From: Tamlana flava | GTDB lineage: Bacteria; Bacteroidota; Bacteroidia; Flavobacteriales; Flavobacteriaceae | Assembly (NCBI RefSeq): GCF_041287255.1 | Contig: NZ_JBGGTX010000003.1 | Coordinates: forward strand, 496,001 to 560,000 | Direction of reading: 5' to 3' | DNA length: 64,000 nt | Part shown: positions 28,512 to 36,868 of the stretch, piece by piece | Layout: each line of letters starts with the position of its first letter | Position numbering within the stretch: position 1 is the first letter of the stretch | Program-made: the position numbers and the translations under genes | Notes under the pieces: model-generated | What the model was told of the DNA's origin: nothing | What the model saw: only the letters and a program-made list of their open reading frames with translations | The model's database searches: none

Positions 28512-29312
28512 ATGGATATTAAGGCATACATAGAATCTGGAATTTTAGAGCTATACGTGGCTGGTGCACTTTCTGAAAATGAAAACAAGGAAGTGTACAA
28601 TCTGATGCAGCAGTATCCTGAAATACAACAAGAAGTTTCTTTGATTGAATCTGCCATAATGAAGCTATCGGCTTCGGTAGCTCCTAAATCTACCGCTTCT
28701 TTCCAAAACATAAAAAATAAATTAGGTTTAAATGAAAATGACCCTAAAGTTGTTCCTTTTATAAAACCAAAATACAATTGGGTAACCTATACAGGATGGG
28801 CGGCATCTATAATTTTGGGCGTTGGTTTATTTTGGACCATCAACCAAAACAATCAGTTACAATCTAATATTAAGGTAGCTGAAACGCAACAATCGTTCTT
28901 GGAAACCCAAATTGAACTTTCTAAAAACAGTTTAAAGGAAGCCAATACCTTGATAGCGGTTTTACGTGATGATAACATTACCCAAGTACCATTGGCCGGA
29001 CAAGGTAATTTTGCAAACACATATGCCAAAGTATATTGGGATAAAAACGAGCAACGTATCTTTTTAGATGCCCAAGGCTTACCTGAACCTCCTGAAGGTA
29101 AAGTTTACCAAGTATGGTCTTTAAAATTAAGTCCACTTACACCCACCAGTTTAGGAACTATTGATAGTTTTATTACTGACAACAATAAAATTTTCGAAAT
29201 TAACAACCCCAACGAAAGTGAAGCCTTTGGTATTACTTTAGAACCCGCAGGAGGTAGTGAAACACCAACCATGGAACAATTATACACTTTGGGCGTTGTT
29301 GCAACTTCTTAA
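28512..29312 (+). CDS. Anti-sigma factor, RskA/anti-sigma-K family
   Basis: This 266-residue protein has an N-terminal cytoplasmic zinc-less anti-sigma region (about 1-75), one membrane helix (about 92-112), a coiled-coil segment (QQSFLETQIELSKNSL) and a C-terminal extracytoplasmic RskA domain (about 165-266: VYQVWSLKLSPLTPTSLG, ITLEPAGGSETPT). It should hold the preceding sigma factor at the membrane until a signal arrives. The signal is unknown. Confidence 0.9.
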   Translation: MDIKAYIESGILELYVAGALSENENKEVYNLMQQYPEIQQEVSLIESAIMKLSASVAPKSTASFQNIKNKLGLNENDPKVVPFIKPKYNWVTYTGWAASIILGVGLFWTINQNNQLQSNIKVAETQQSFLETQIELSKNSLKEANTLIAVLRDDNITQVPLAGQGNFANTYAKVYWDKNEQRIFLDAQGLPEPPEGKVYQVWSLKLSPLTPTSLGTIDSFITDNNKIFEINNPNESEAFGITLEPAGGSETPTMEQLYTLGVVATS

Positions 29313-29417
29313 ATCAAATTTGGAATGCAAATCCCTATTACGCCTTAAAATTTTTGGGATAATGACTATTTTTATCTATGTATAACTAGTTGGCGGTCTT
29401 TTAAAATAAATTACAGC

Positions 29418-30644
29418 ATGGAAATAGGTATCGTTGGAGGATCGATTGCAGGCTGCTCGGCAGCATTTCTTTTGTTAAGAGATGGACATGAGGTGACTGT
29501 TTTTGAGCGCTCCCGAAAAGCTTTAGTTGGTCGGGGCGGTGGTATTGGAACTTTACCCGCCTTGATAAAACAATTGAAAGACGAGGGATTAATCAAGAAG
29601 AATTTTGCTTCGCTCCTTATCAACAAAATGCCTTTTGTGGGAAAGCTTGCTTCAGCAGAACCCTATGGCAAAGTGGCTTGGGCTATGCCAATGAGTCTGG
29701 AAGTATTTCACTGGAATGAACTTTGGAAACAACTGCGCAGTCATGTTCCTGATAACCGTTACAATTCTGGAGTCAGAATAGTTAATGCCGAAAAAGAACT
29801 GAATGGGAAGGTAACCTTGACTACAGCAGAAGGTGCCAAAAGTGAATTTGATTTGGTGCTGTTTGCCGATGGTTATCATTCTCTGGGCAGGAGCATTTTG
29901 TTTCCTAACAAGCAATTGAAGTATAGGGGCTATGTACTTTGGAGAGGGCTGCTTCATGAATCGGAATTGGGAGAAAAGAGTCCTTTAAAAGATGAAGTAC
30001 TCCGGTTATCCTACCCTGGTAAACCGGGCCATAATGTGGTTTATTTCATTCCCAACTTAAATGGTTCAGTAAAAGAAGGTGAACGTATTTACAATTGGGC
30101 TGCTTATATTGCCTTAAATGAGGATGAACTTAAAGAAGTGATGACAGATAAAGCAGGTGAGCTAAAAGAGGGAACGATGCCTCCAGGAGCAATCAGTAAA
30201 CGGGTAGAAACTAAACTTAAAGACTTTCTTTCTCAAAATACACCCTTACATTATGCAAATATCGTCAATAAAACAAAAGATAGCTACATACAAGTAATAT
30301 ACACCCTTGACCTGGATCATTATTATAAGGACAACATGTGCCTTATTGGCGATGCTGGCATTGTAGTCCAGCCCTTTACCGGTTCAGGGGTATTTAAAGG
30401 CTATAATAATGTAAAAGATCTTATAGAGTGTTTACATGAGCATAAAACTTTGGAATATGCCTTGAACGATTGGAGCAACAAACAGGTTGAAAACGGTAAA
30501 AGGTTGTTGGTTTTAGGTAAGCAAATGGAAAAAGCATTCATCTGGGAGCAACCCAATTTTGCACATGCAAAAGAAGATGAAACAGCTGCCTGGTGGAAAG
30601 CTTCAGTAACCTTTCCTGAGAATTTCAGCTATGAAAAAAAATGA
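29418..30644 (+). CDS. FAD-dependent monooxygenase (aromatic-ring hydroxylase type)
   Basis: The 408-residue protein has the FAD dinucleotide motif GIVGGSIAGCSAAFLL at the N-terminus and the second FAD motif CLIGDAGIVVQPFTGSGV near residue 310. This arrangement fits group A flavin monooxygenases (UbiH/PHBH-like). The substrate is unknown. It may have its own promoter, as a TATTTTTATC-like sequence lies at about 29367. No matching pathway genes are adjacent. Confidence 0.85.
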   Translation: MEIGIVGGSIAGCSAAFLLLRDGHEVTVFERSRKALVGRGGGIGTLPALIKQLKDEGLIKKNFASLLINKMPFVGKLASAEPYGKVAWAMPMSLEVFHWNELWKQLRSHVPDNRYNSGVRIVNAEKELNGKVTLTTAEGAKSEFDLVLFADGYHSLGRSILFPNKQLKYRGYVLWRGLLHESELGEKSPLKDEVLRLSYPGKPGHNVVYFIPNLNGSVKEGERIYNWAAYIALNEDELKEVMTDKAGELKEGTMPPGAISKRVETKLKDFLSQNTPLHYANIVNKTKDSYIQVIYTLDLDHYYKDNMCLIGDAGIVVQPFTGSGVFKGYNNVKDLIECLHEHKTLEYALNDWSNKQVENGKRLLVLGKQMEKAFIWEQPNFAHAKEDETAAWWKASVTFPENFSYEKK

Positions 30645-30999
30645 TGAAATACAACAGCGAATACTGGTTATAGGTAATGAGGGCGAAACGTTAGATATAA
30701 AATTATTTACAACTAATAAACTAATTGGTAATCGGAAAGTGAAGTGCCTTGAAATCCCGCACTAGGGACAGCCAAGACCGTTAAAAAAACATAACAAGAA
30801 AGCGCCTAATTATAAATCTATAACTAAACGCTTTCACCTAACAAAAAACCTAAAAATCTAACTTTTTCACTTTAGGTTTCCTTAAACAACTTTTTACATT
30901 CATAAAAAGTCGTCAACCAACTAACTAACCAAAATAATCCCATTTGTTTTTATGCTTTCATTGAAATTGAATTTAACTTTTCAACCGATTTATATTTAT
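30645..30999. other. 355-bp gap between the monooxygenase and the DUF4331 operon
   Basis: No supported gene is seen on either strand. It contains the operon terminator described at 30843-30879. The segment at about 30730-30790 is locally GC-richer than its surroundings, but no RNA family or gene remnant is recognised. Confidence 0.5.
30843..30879 (-). terminator. Terminator of the DUF4331/TPR operon
   Basis: A 9-bp inverted repeat (AAACCTAAA at 30846-30854, TTTAGGTTT at 30871-30879) with a 16-nt loop is followed on the minus strand by TTTTTTGTT. It lies about 120 nt after the stop at 31000. Confidence 0.6.
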
Positions 31000-31497
31000 T
31001 CAAAAATTGTAGGTTATCGCCGTCTGTATTGAAAAACTCTGGTTGATTACAAAATAAAAATCCTCTATAACCTCGTTATTTCCATACAGCTCTGGGATAA
31101 TAGAAAACTCTGAATCAAAAAAATTAAGGATATTGCTTATTGATATTGCAAATCTAATTTTACCTATATTATAATTTAGGTTTAAATTTAAATACATAAA
31201 ATTCCTTAGCAGTTTTACGCCAGTATCATAGGATGGCTCATCCTCAAATTCCAAATTTAATGTACCGCTAAAGTACTTTGAAGCCTTGTTGAAAAACTCC
31301 ATGTTGTAATAAGTGTCCGTGGTATTAAAAAAGCTAAATGTGTTACTGCTAACTTTAATGCTATTTAATTGATTTTCTACAGCCAAATCAATAGCTTTTT
31401 TACTATTACTTTTTATGTCTGGAATTTGACCATATGAGCAATGTCCAACAAACATTATAAACAAAAAAGCCATTATGTTAAAAGACAAGCCTTTCAT
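31000..31497 (-). CDS. Hypothetical secreted, probably outer-membrane beta protein
   Basis: This 165-residue protein has a signal peptide (cut near CSYGQ) and alternating polar/hydrophobic strands in its second half (YLNLNLNYNIGKIRFAISIS, FSIQTAITYNF). It ends in Phe, as barrel proteins do. No family is recognised and the size would give only a small barrel, or a fragment of one. It is the last gene of the DUF4331/TPR operon, 9 nt after the TPR gene. Confidence 0.6.
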   Translation of the reverse strand: MKGLSFNIMAFLFIMFVGHCSYGQIPDIKSNSKKAIDLAVENQLNSIKVSSNTFSFFNTTDTYYNMEFFNKASKYFSGTLNLEFEDEPSYDTGVKLLRNFMYLNLNLNYNIGKIRFAISISNILNFFDSEFSIIPELYGNNEVIEDFYFVINQSFSIQTAITYNF

Positions 31498-31506
31498 GAT
31501 TTTATT

Positions 31507-32799
31507 TTATAGTTTTTTTACTTTTTGTGCTTTAATAGGGCCAAGTTCAAAAGTACTTTCCAAAAGTTCTTTTTTAAGTTTTTTAGCCTCATCTTCTTTA
31601 CCGTTTGCTGTATAAATTTGGGCCAAGTGCAACATGGCTTCAGGCTCAAAAGTTTTACCCACAACGTGTTTTTCCATTATCTTTAAAGCTTCTTCGGTAT
31701 CGCCATGATTGTAATAAGTCCATGCCAATAAATCGTAAGATTGTGGGGTTGGCCTGTACTTAATTTCCATGTTGGCAATTACTAAAGCTTTGGTTGTCTC
31801 CAGAGGATTTTCGGCGTAAAGAAGCGCATTGTATTTATTATACATGTTGCCATACAATGGATTGTTAACGGCACGACTATATAATTTTAATTGTTCTTCC
31901 TGTAATATTTTATCGCCTTTAAATTCTGTGATTTCAGCTTTTAAAAGGTGGTAGTGAGGGGCATTGTATGTTTGTGTTACTGAGTCTAAAATACGCAGTG
32001 CTTCATCTGCATTTTTCTCATGGGAATATACTATCCATGCTATTCCTTTTTTAGCATAGGCATCATTTGGGTCTAATTTTAAAGCTTTTAAATAATGATT
32101 ATAAGAGGCTTTAATATTACCGGCATGCCCATAATAATCTGCCAAATTGGTGTAAACCCATTGCTTTGTTGACGGCACGTTTGAAGCTTCGGCTATGCCC
32201 TTAGCCTGCTCCATATATTTAATGGCGGCGTCTAAATTTCCGCGGTGGTCGGACCATTTTGATAATCTTATTAAATAATCAAAATCATTTTCTTTTCTAA
32301 TTTTTTCCAAGTACGATTTTGCCAAATCAAAATTCCCAAGTTCCAAATGGACATCGAATAGCATCTTTTCAGTGCCTTTCAGGTTTTCACCGTTAGCTTC
32401 AGCTTTTTTTAAGAGCTCAAGAGCTTCCTTAAACTTATGCTGGGATATATAGTTTCTGGCCAGTGATCTTAAATAGCTGGGTTTATTAAAACCCGTTCTT
32501 TTGTTAACTTCAATTAAGTTTTCTTCAGCTTCAATTAAGGCTTTAATATTTCCTGTTTTAGTGAAAATGAGAGATTGAGATGCTGCAACTTTAGCTAAAT
32601 AAGGAAATTGATTTGGTTCTTTTTCAAGCTTTTTTTCCCAGAATATTAAACCTTCTGTCGCTAACTGCAACATCTCGTCCCCATTATCTTTTAAATAACT
32701 ATTGTAGTCATCAACGTTTGTTATTTTTTTAGGTGATTTATTACAACTTACAATGATCAGTAACAGTACAATTCCAAATAATTTGTTTATGGTTTTCAT
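31507..32799 (-). CDS. TPR-repeat lipoprotein
   Basis: This 430-residue lipoprotein has lipobox VSC (Cys at residue 19 in LIIVSCNKS) followed by at least eight tetratricopeptide-like helix pairs across residues 60-420 (for example NLADYYGHAGNIKASYNHYLKALKLDPNDAYAKKG). It is probably anchored in a membrane facing the periplasm. It lies in the DUF4331 operon. TPR repeats bind other proteins; the partner may be one of the operon products. Confidence 0.85.
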   Translation of the reverse strand: MKTINKLFGIVLLLIIVSCNKSPKKITNVDDYNSYLKDNGDEMLQLATEGLIFWEKKLEKEPNQFPYLAKVAASQSLIFTKTGNIKALIEAEENLIEVNKRTGFNKPSYLRSLARNYISQHKFKEALELLKKAEANGENLKGTEKMLFDVHLELGNFDLAKSYLEKIRKENDFDYLIRLSKWSDHRGNLDAAIKYMEQAKGIAEASNVPSTKQWVYTNLADYYGHAGNIKASYNHYLKALKLDPNDAYAKKGIAWIVYSHEKNADEALRILDSVTQTYNAPHYHLLKAEITEFKGDKILQEEQLKLYSRAVNNPLYGNMYNKYNALLYAENPLETTKALVIANMEIKYRPTPQSYDLLAWTYYNHGDTEEALKIMEKHVVGKTFEPEAMLHLAQIYTANGKEDEAKKLKKELLESTFELGPIKAQKVKKL

Positions 32800-32892
32800 T
32801 GTGTTTATTTTTTAAGGTTTTTTGTTTCTAAGTAGGTTTTGTTTAAAATTCTAAAATGGAAGTTTAAACTCCCATTTTAGAATTGGTGGATT

Positions 32893-33447
32893 TTACCAAG
32901 GTGAGGCTAGGTATGGAAATGAGGACAAAAAAGGTTTATCGTTTGCATCAACATTATCGTTTGACAATCCAGGGTTTTCAGAAAAATCTTCTCCGCCAAA
33001 GATTAAAAGCAACTCCACTGTAATCACATCGTCAGACAAATTTCTACCCGTCAAGACATTGGTGCCGTCATAAAATGTTGTTGGTGCATCCAGCGACACA
33101 TTTAAAACATCAGTAGCCAAAAGCCCTGTAAATGTTGCCGCATCCAAGCCTAAGGCATTGGTGTCTCCTGGGTTTGCATAAGCAGGGCTTAATGCTGTTA
33201 AATTAGTTTCAAACATGCTTTGGTAGGCTGCATTTTGCATTGACGGCGTTGTAACGTTAAACATGTCTTTACTAGAAGAAGACACAAATACCGTGTTTAC
33301 CGCTGGTCTACCCATTTGGTCTTCTTGCATGTAGGTTCCAATAAAATCTGGTGTTTCGGGGTATATTATTTGATTATCATCATTATTTGAGCAATTGTAT
33401 GCCAAAAATGATAGAGCTATTACGCTTAATATTTTTATAGTTCTCAT
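32893..33447 (-). CDS. DUF4331-related lipoprotein (C-terminal half type)
   Basis: This 184-residue protein has a lipoprotein signal (lipobox AYNC, Cys at residue 19). Its body includes QMGRPAVNTVFV, resembling the second half of DUF4331 proteins, whose usual QxxRxGxPLVNxVL motif sits after the part found in the preceding gene. It follows the N-terminal-type DUF4331 gene by 27 nt. The pair looks like one DUF4331 protein split into two secreted chains. The biochemical role of DUF4331 is unknown. Confidence 0.75.
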   Translation of the reverse strand: MRTIKILSVIALSFLAYNCSNNDDNQIIYPETPDFIGTYMQEDQMGRPAVNTVFVSSSSKDMFNVTTPSMQNAAYQSMFETNLTALSPAYANPGDTNALGLDAATFTGLLATDVLNVSLDAPTTFYDGTNVLTGRNLSDDVITVELLLIFGGEDFSENPGLSNDNVDANDKPFLSSFPYLASPW

Positions 33448-33474
33448 ATTAATTTTATTTAAGGTTATTTACTG

Positions 33475-34125
33475 TTATTTTCTTTTAGATTCCACCCATG
33501 TATTAATGGTTCCTGAGCCACCAATCATAGCTTTTGGTACTTCAACAACAACAGACATGACGTTGGTTCCTGCAAAAGTATCGGCTCCTGGTGTGTTGAA
33601 ACTTGTTGCGTTTCCGGCAATGATTTCAGAATATTGAGCGAAATCCATAAAAAATGGGTCGTCTCGTGGGCCAGCAAAAAAACTCATACCTCCATTGTTA
33701 GCGATTTTTGCACTTGAACCATACATTGTAATATCTACAATTCCACCGACAGTAGACGATGTTTCAATAATGCTATTTAGTCCTGTTTGCGAAGGTGGAA
33801 TAGGGCCAAAGAAATACATTTTGCCATCTCTTGGAATGGCCTGAATAACCAAGTCTTCGACATAATCGCCTGTGTTGTCGATATTGAATTCAATCATTAC
33901 GTTTTCATCAAACGTTGCCGAACCAGTTGCCATTGGACTCAACAGTCCTTGAAGGTTAGCCGCAAAAACGAGGTTGTTTGGGTTTTCGCCTTGAAAGGCA
34001 TAAAAATCGGTAATATCACTATTACCACCTTGTACAGCAGGCGCATCAATGTGATCCGCCGCAACGATAAAGAAACCAGCCGCTGCTAAAATTCCTAATC
34101 CTAAAATAGTTTTTAAATTTTTCAT
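33475..34125 (-). CDS. DUF4331 family secreted protein (N-terminal half type)
   Basis: This 216-residue protein starts with a signal peptide (cut near VAADH), then DUF4331 landmarks: HIDAPAVQGGNSDITDFYAF, FAGPRDDPFFMDFAQY, VMSVVVEVPKAMIG. Standard DUF4331 proteins continue with a second half, which here is supplied by the next gene. It is the first gene of a four-gene minus-strand operon. The upstream 273-nt gap to 34399 holds the divergent promoters, but no clear consensus was identified. Confidence 0.85.
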   Translation of the reverse strand: MKNLKTILGLGILAAAGFFIVAADHIDAPAVQGGNSDITDFYAFQGENPNNLVFAANLQGLLSPMATGSATFDENVMIEFNIDNTGDYVEDLVIQAIPRDGKMYFFGPIPPSQTGLNSIIETSSTVGGIVDITMYGSSAKIANNGGMSFFAGPRDDPFFMDFAQYSEIIAGNATSFNTPGADTFAGTNVMSVVVEVPKAMIGGSGTINTWVESKRK

Positions 34126-34398
34126 GTTTTTGAGATTTTTTATGTGTTAAATTTTTGCTCTCATGCATACCTACGAAGAAAACGAAATAGTGGTTTTGTT
34201 AAAATTATGTTAAAGAAATGGACACAAAAATTAGACTCGAATAATTGACTCTGTAAAAATTTCCAACTACCTTCGTTTCGCTGTGCTTAATATGCTTTAA
34301 TCGCGACAGTTATGAATCGACGAAACGTAAACAAGCTCTGAGTCGCACAGAACTTCATTCCCAGATATTTAAGTAACCTGCAAAACTAAATCCAAAAA

Positions 34399-34932
34399 AT
34401 GATTTATTATTGGTTACACATGATTTACATCTTTATTGGATCCAGACTATTTTGGAAGAAAATCAAACCATCCTCTGATTTAACAAGAACGAGAAGAGTG
34501 AATATATTGGATTGTGAATCCTTTCGGTTTATGGCCAACTCAAAATATTTTTACTACATGGACCTAATAAGATACGAAGTGGTTTTTCGGTCAAATTTAT
34601 ACAGCAATACGGTAAAAAAGGGCATGTTTGGCGTTTTGGCATCCCAAAAAATCATTTATAAGAAACCTCTAAAAATGTTTAAGCCCTTCAACATTACTTT
34701 AAGATTGGAAGGTTCAGATGATAAATGGGTATATCATAGGCAAATTTTTGAGCAAAATGGCCAAATATGTGCGATAGGTTTCACAAAGGCGGGATTTTGG
34801 AAAAATAAAAAGGCTCAAAACATGGAAGAAATCCTAAATAATAGTGATCCTGAATATAAAACGAGGACTCCTTCAATGGAAGTTCTAATCATGTTTGAAA
34901 ATGATTATGAAACTTTAAAAACCAGTAATTAG
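34399..34932 (+). CDS. Thioesterase-like protein (hotdog fold, THEM6-like)
   Basis: The 177-residue protein has an N-terminal hydrophobic helix (about 1-20), followed by a hotdog-fold region that resembles the THEM6/4HBT_2 group: RVNILDCESFRFMANSKYFYYMDLIRYEV is close to the family landmark around the D/N-x-x-x-N-x-x-Y region. The catalytic Asp of classic 4HBT enzymes is not clearly placed. It could be an acyl-CoA thioesterase or an inactive relative. No operon partner is evident. Confidence 0.65.
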   Translation: MIYYWLHMIYIFIGSRLFWKKIKPSSDLTRTRRVNILDCESFRFMANSKYFYYMDLIRYEVVFRSNLYSNTVKKGMFGVLASQKIIYKKPLKMFKPFNITLRLEGSDDKWVYHRQIFEQNGQICAIGFTKAGFWKNKKAQNMEEILNNSDPEYKTRTPSMEVLIMFENDYETLKTSN

Positions 34933-35112
34933 AAGTTGGACAATTATGCTACATTAATGTGTGATTTAAACTAACATCTAATTTTGAATTTAGATAATAA
35001 AACGTAAACCCTCTTAAGTGCTTGACAGAAGTAGTTAAAACGCCAAAATATCTTTAAGACGAAATACATCCAACAAAAACCAATTAAATGAGCCATTTTT
35101 TCATCAAAAATA

Positions 35113-35146
35113 TTGCAGGACAAAAAACTAATCGTAAATTTGCGAT
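35113..35146 (+). promoter_or_regulatory. Promoter and 16-bp operator of the ArsR gene
   Basis: A TTG at 35113-35115 is separated by exactly 19 nt from TAAATTTG at 35135-35142, which is the textbook Bacteroidetes promoter layout. A near-perfect 16-bp palindrome, ATCGTAAATTTGCGAT, at 35131-35146 covers the -7 element. A repressor bound there would block initiation, so the ArsR protein probably represses its own gene. Confidence 0.8.
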
Positions 35147-35152
35147 GAACTT

Positions 35153-35494
35153 ATGGATAGAAAATTAGAACATATAGACTACAGCGAAGAATCTTTACTT
35201 TTGGCAAGTATTGCAAAGGCTTTGTCTCATCCTATTCGAATTGAAATATTGAATTATCTAGAGAATCAGTCTTGTTGTTTCACGGGTGATTTGGTTGAAA
35301 TTTTTCCACTGGCACAATCCACCATTTCTCAACATTTAAAAGAACTGAAAAATGCAGATTTAATAAAAGGCGAGCTCAAACCACCCAAAATAAAATACTG
35401 TATCAATCAAGAGAAATGGAATTTGGCAAGAGAAATTTTCTCTGAATTCTTCAAAGAAAACAATAAAAAGCAAAGTTCGAATTGTCAAATTTAA
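35153..35494 (+). CDS. ArsR/SmtB family metal- or arsenite-responsive repressor
   Basis: The 113-residue winged-helix protein has a recognition region (LAQSTISQHLKELKNADLI, about 53-71) and adjacent Cys41-Cys42 before the first helix of the HTH, a plausible thiol site for arsenite or metal. ArsR repressors leave DNA when they bind metal. It begins 6 nt after the operator palindrome, and a matching palindrome lies before the next gene, so it probably controls the whole cassette. Confidence 0.9.
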   Translation: MDRKLEHIDYSEESLLLASIAKALSHPIRIEILNYLENQSCCFTGDLVEIFPLAQSTISQHLKELKNADLIKGELKPPKIKYCINQEKWNLAREIFSEFFKENNKKQSSNCQI

Positions 35495-35508
35495 AAATTT
35501 ACAAATCT

Positions 35509-35526
35509 TATCGCTTATTTGCGATA
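35509..35526 (+). promoter_or_regulatory. Second ArsR-type operator
   Basis: TATCGC-TTATTT-GCGATA is an 18-bp palindrome whose 16-bp core (ATCGCTTATTTGCGAT) matches the operator before the ArsR gene in 13 of 16 positions. It lies 16 nt upstream of the thioredoxin-like gene and overlaps a TTATTTG -7-like element. Confidence 0.75.
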
Positions 35527-35541
35527 AACTAATAAAATATT

Positions 35542-35847
35542 ATGGCACAAACAATTAAAATTCTCGGAACAGGTTGCCCAAAATGCCAATTACTGACCAA
35601 AGTGACACAAGAAGTTGTTACTGAAAACAACCTAAACGCCAACATTGAAAAAGTGGAAGACATTATGAAAATAATGGAATACAACGTCATGGCAACACCT
35701 GCTTTGGTAGTAAATGAAAAAGTGGTTTCTAAAGGACGAATCCCTTACAAAGAAGAAATCTTGGAATTTATTACCGCTGAATCCAAAGGAGATTCTTCAA
35801 TTAATAAAACTTCTGATTGTTATTCCGGCACGGATGATTGTTGTTAA
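35542..35847 (+). CDS. Thioredoxin-like redox-active disulfide protein with Cys-rich tail
   Basis: The 101-residue protein has a thioredoxin fold with active-site CPKC (Cys12/Cys15) and the cis-Pro loop in MATPALVVNEKVV. It ends with Cys93, Cys100 and Cys101 in a short acidic tail, a probable extra metal or thiol-exchange site not needed by the fold. Small proteins of this type often accompany ArsR-linked permeases. It probably supplies reducing power or passes metal to the permease encoded next. Confidence 0.88.
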   Translation: MAQTIKILGTGCPKCQLLTKVTQEVVTENNLNANIEKVEDIMKIMEYNVMATPALVVNEKVVSKGRIPYKEEILEFITAESKGDSSINKTSDCYSGTDDCC

Positions 35848-35870
35848 TCTTATTAGAATTTGTTTTTAAT

Positions 35871-36848
35871 ATGTTTACCCGGATTCAAAATCTAGCGGAC
35901 TGGTTGGTGTATTCCGTTTTTAGAATGCAACACGGCGCACATCTGTCCGATGCTCTAAATTTCTTTATTTACGACAGCATCAAAATTCTAATTTTATTGT
36001 TTATCGTTATCTTTTTTATGGGCATTATAAACAGTTACTTTCCCATAGATAGGGTTAGGAATTTCTTGTCGAAAAACAAACTCTATGGCCTGGAACACTT
36101 AATGGCTAGTTTGTTTGGGGTAGTAACACCATTCTGTTCTTGTTCTTCTGTACCACTTTTCATTGGTTTTGTTCGCGGTGGAATTCCGTTGGGTGTAACC
36201 TTTGCTTTTTTAATAACCTCACCTTTAGTCAATGAAGTTGCTATTGGACTTTTTGTTGGCTTATTTGGACTTAAAATGACCATTATTTATGTAGCCAGTG
36301 GCGTTATTTTAGGAATGGTCTCAGGTGTTGCTTTACAACAATTGAAATTGGAACGATTTCTCACGCCTTGGGTTAAAGAAGTTCTGGCAAACGCACAAAG
36401 GGATCAAGACACTTTTATTGCCGAAAAACAAACGTTAAAACAACGTTTAAATATTATTTGGCGTGAAGTCATCAAGATTTTAAAAGGCGTTGTTCCGTAT
36501 GTATTGGTGGGCATTGCCATTGGCGGATTGATGCATGGCTTTATTCCAGAAGGATTTTTTGAAAAATACATGAGCACGGACAACCATTTTGCCGTACCAA
36601 TAGCTACAATTTTGGCCGTACCAATGTATATGAACGCTTCTGGCGTATTGCCTGTAGTTCAAGTTTTGGTCTCCAAAGGAATTCCTATTGGAACCGCTAT
36701 TGCATTTATGATGGGCGTGGTTGGTTTATCACTACCAGAAGCTATGTTACTCAAAAAAGTAATGACCTTAAAACTCATTGGAATTTTCTTCAGTGTGGTT
36801 ACCCTTTGCATCATTATTTCTGGTTATTTATTCAACCTTATTTTATAA
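35871..36848 (+). CDS. Permease of the ArsP/SO_0444 (DUF318-like) efflux family
   Basis: The 325-residue membrane protein has about eight helices and the family motif TPFCSCSSVPL (Cys89/Cys91), followed by GVTFAFLITSPLVNEVA. ATG 35871 is chosen because the upstream TTG 35838 lies inside the previous gene. Relatives export trivalent methylated arsenicals (ArsP) or copper/zinc (SO_0444 type); the substrate is not settled by sequence. With the ArsR gene and the thioredoxin-like gene it forms a three-gene metalloid-resistance cassette. Confidence 0.87.
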   Translation: MFTRIQNLADWLVYSVFRMQHGAHLSDALNFFIYDSIKILILLFIVIFFMGIINSYFPIDRVRNFLSKNKLYGLEHLMASLFGVVTPFCSCSSVPLFIGFVRGGIPLGVTFAFLITSPLVNEVAIGLFVGLFGLKMTIIYVASGVILGMVSGVALQQLKLERFLTPWVKEVLANAQRDQDTFIAEKQTLKQRLNIIWREVIKILKGVVPYVLVGIAIGGLMHGFIPEGFFEKYMSTDNHFAVPIATILAVPMYMNASGVLPVVQVLVSKGIPIGTAIAFMMGVVGLSLPEAMLLKKVMTLKLIGIFFSVVTLCIIISGYLFNLIL

Positions 36849-36868
36849 TAATAGAAAACCGGATAATA

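Noticed and set aside
30645..30999. Possible gene remnant or RNA gene in the gap
   Set aside because: No frame of useful length, no similarity to a known family by eye, and no structure beyond the operon terminator.
35838..35870. Overlapping TTG start for the permease at 35838
   Set aside because: ATG 35871 is downstream of the previous stop and starts a normal-length protein.
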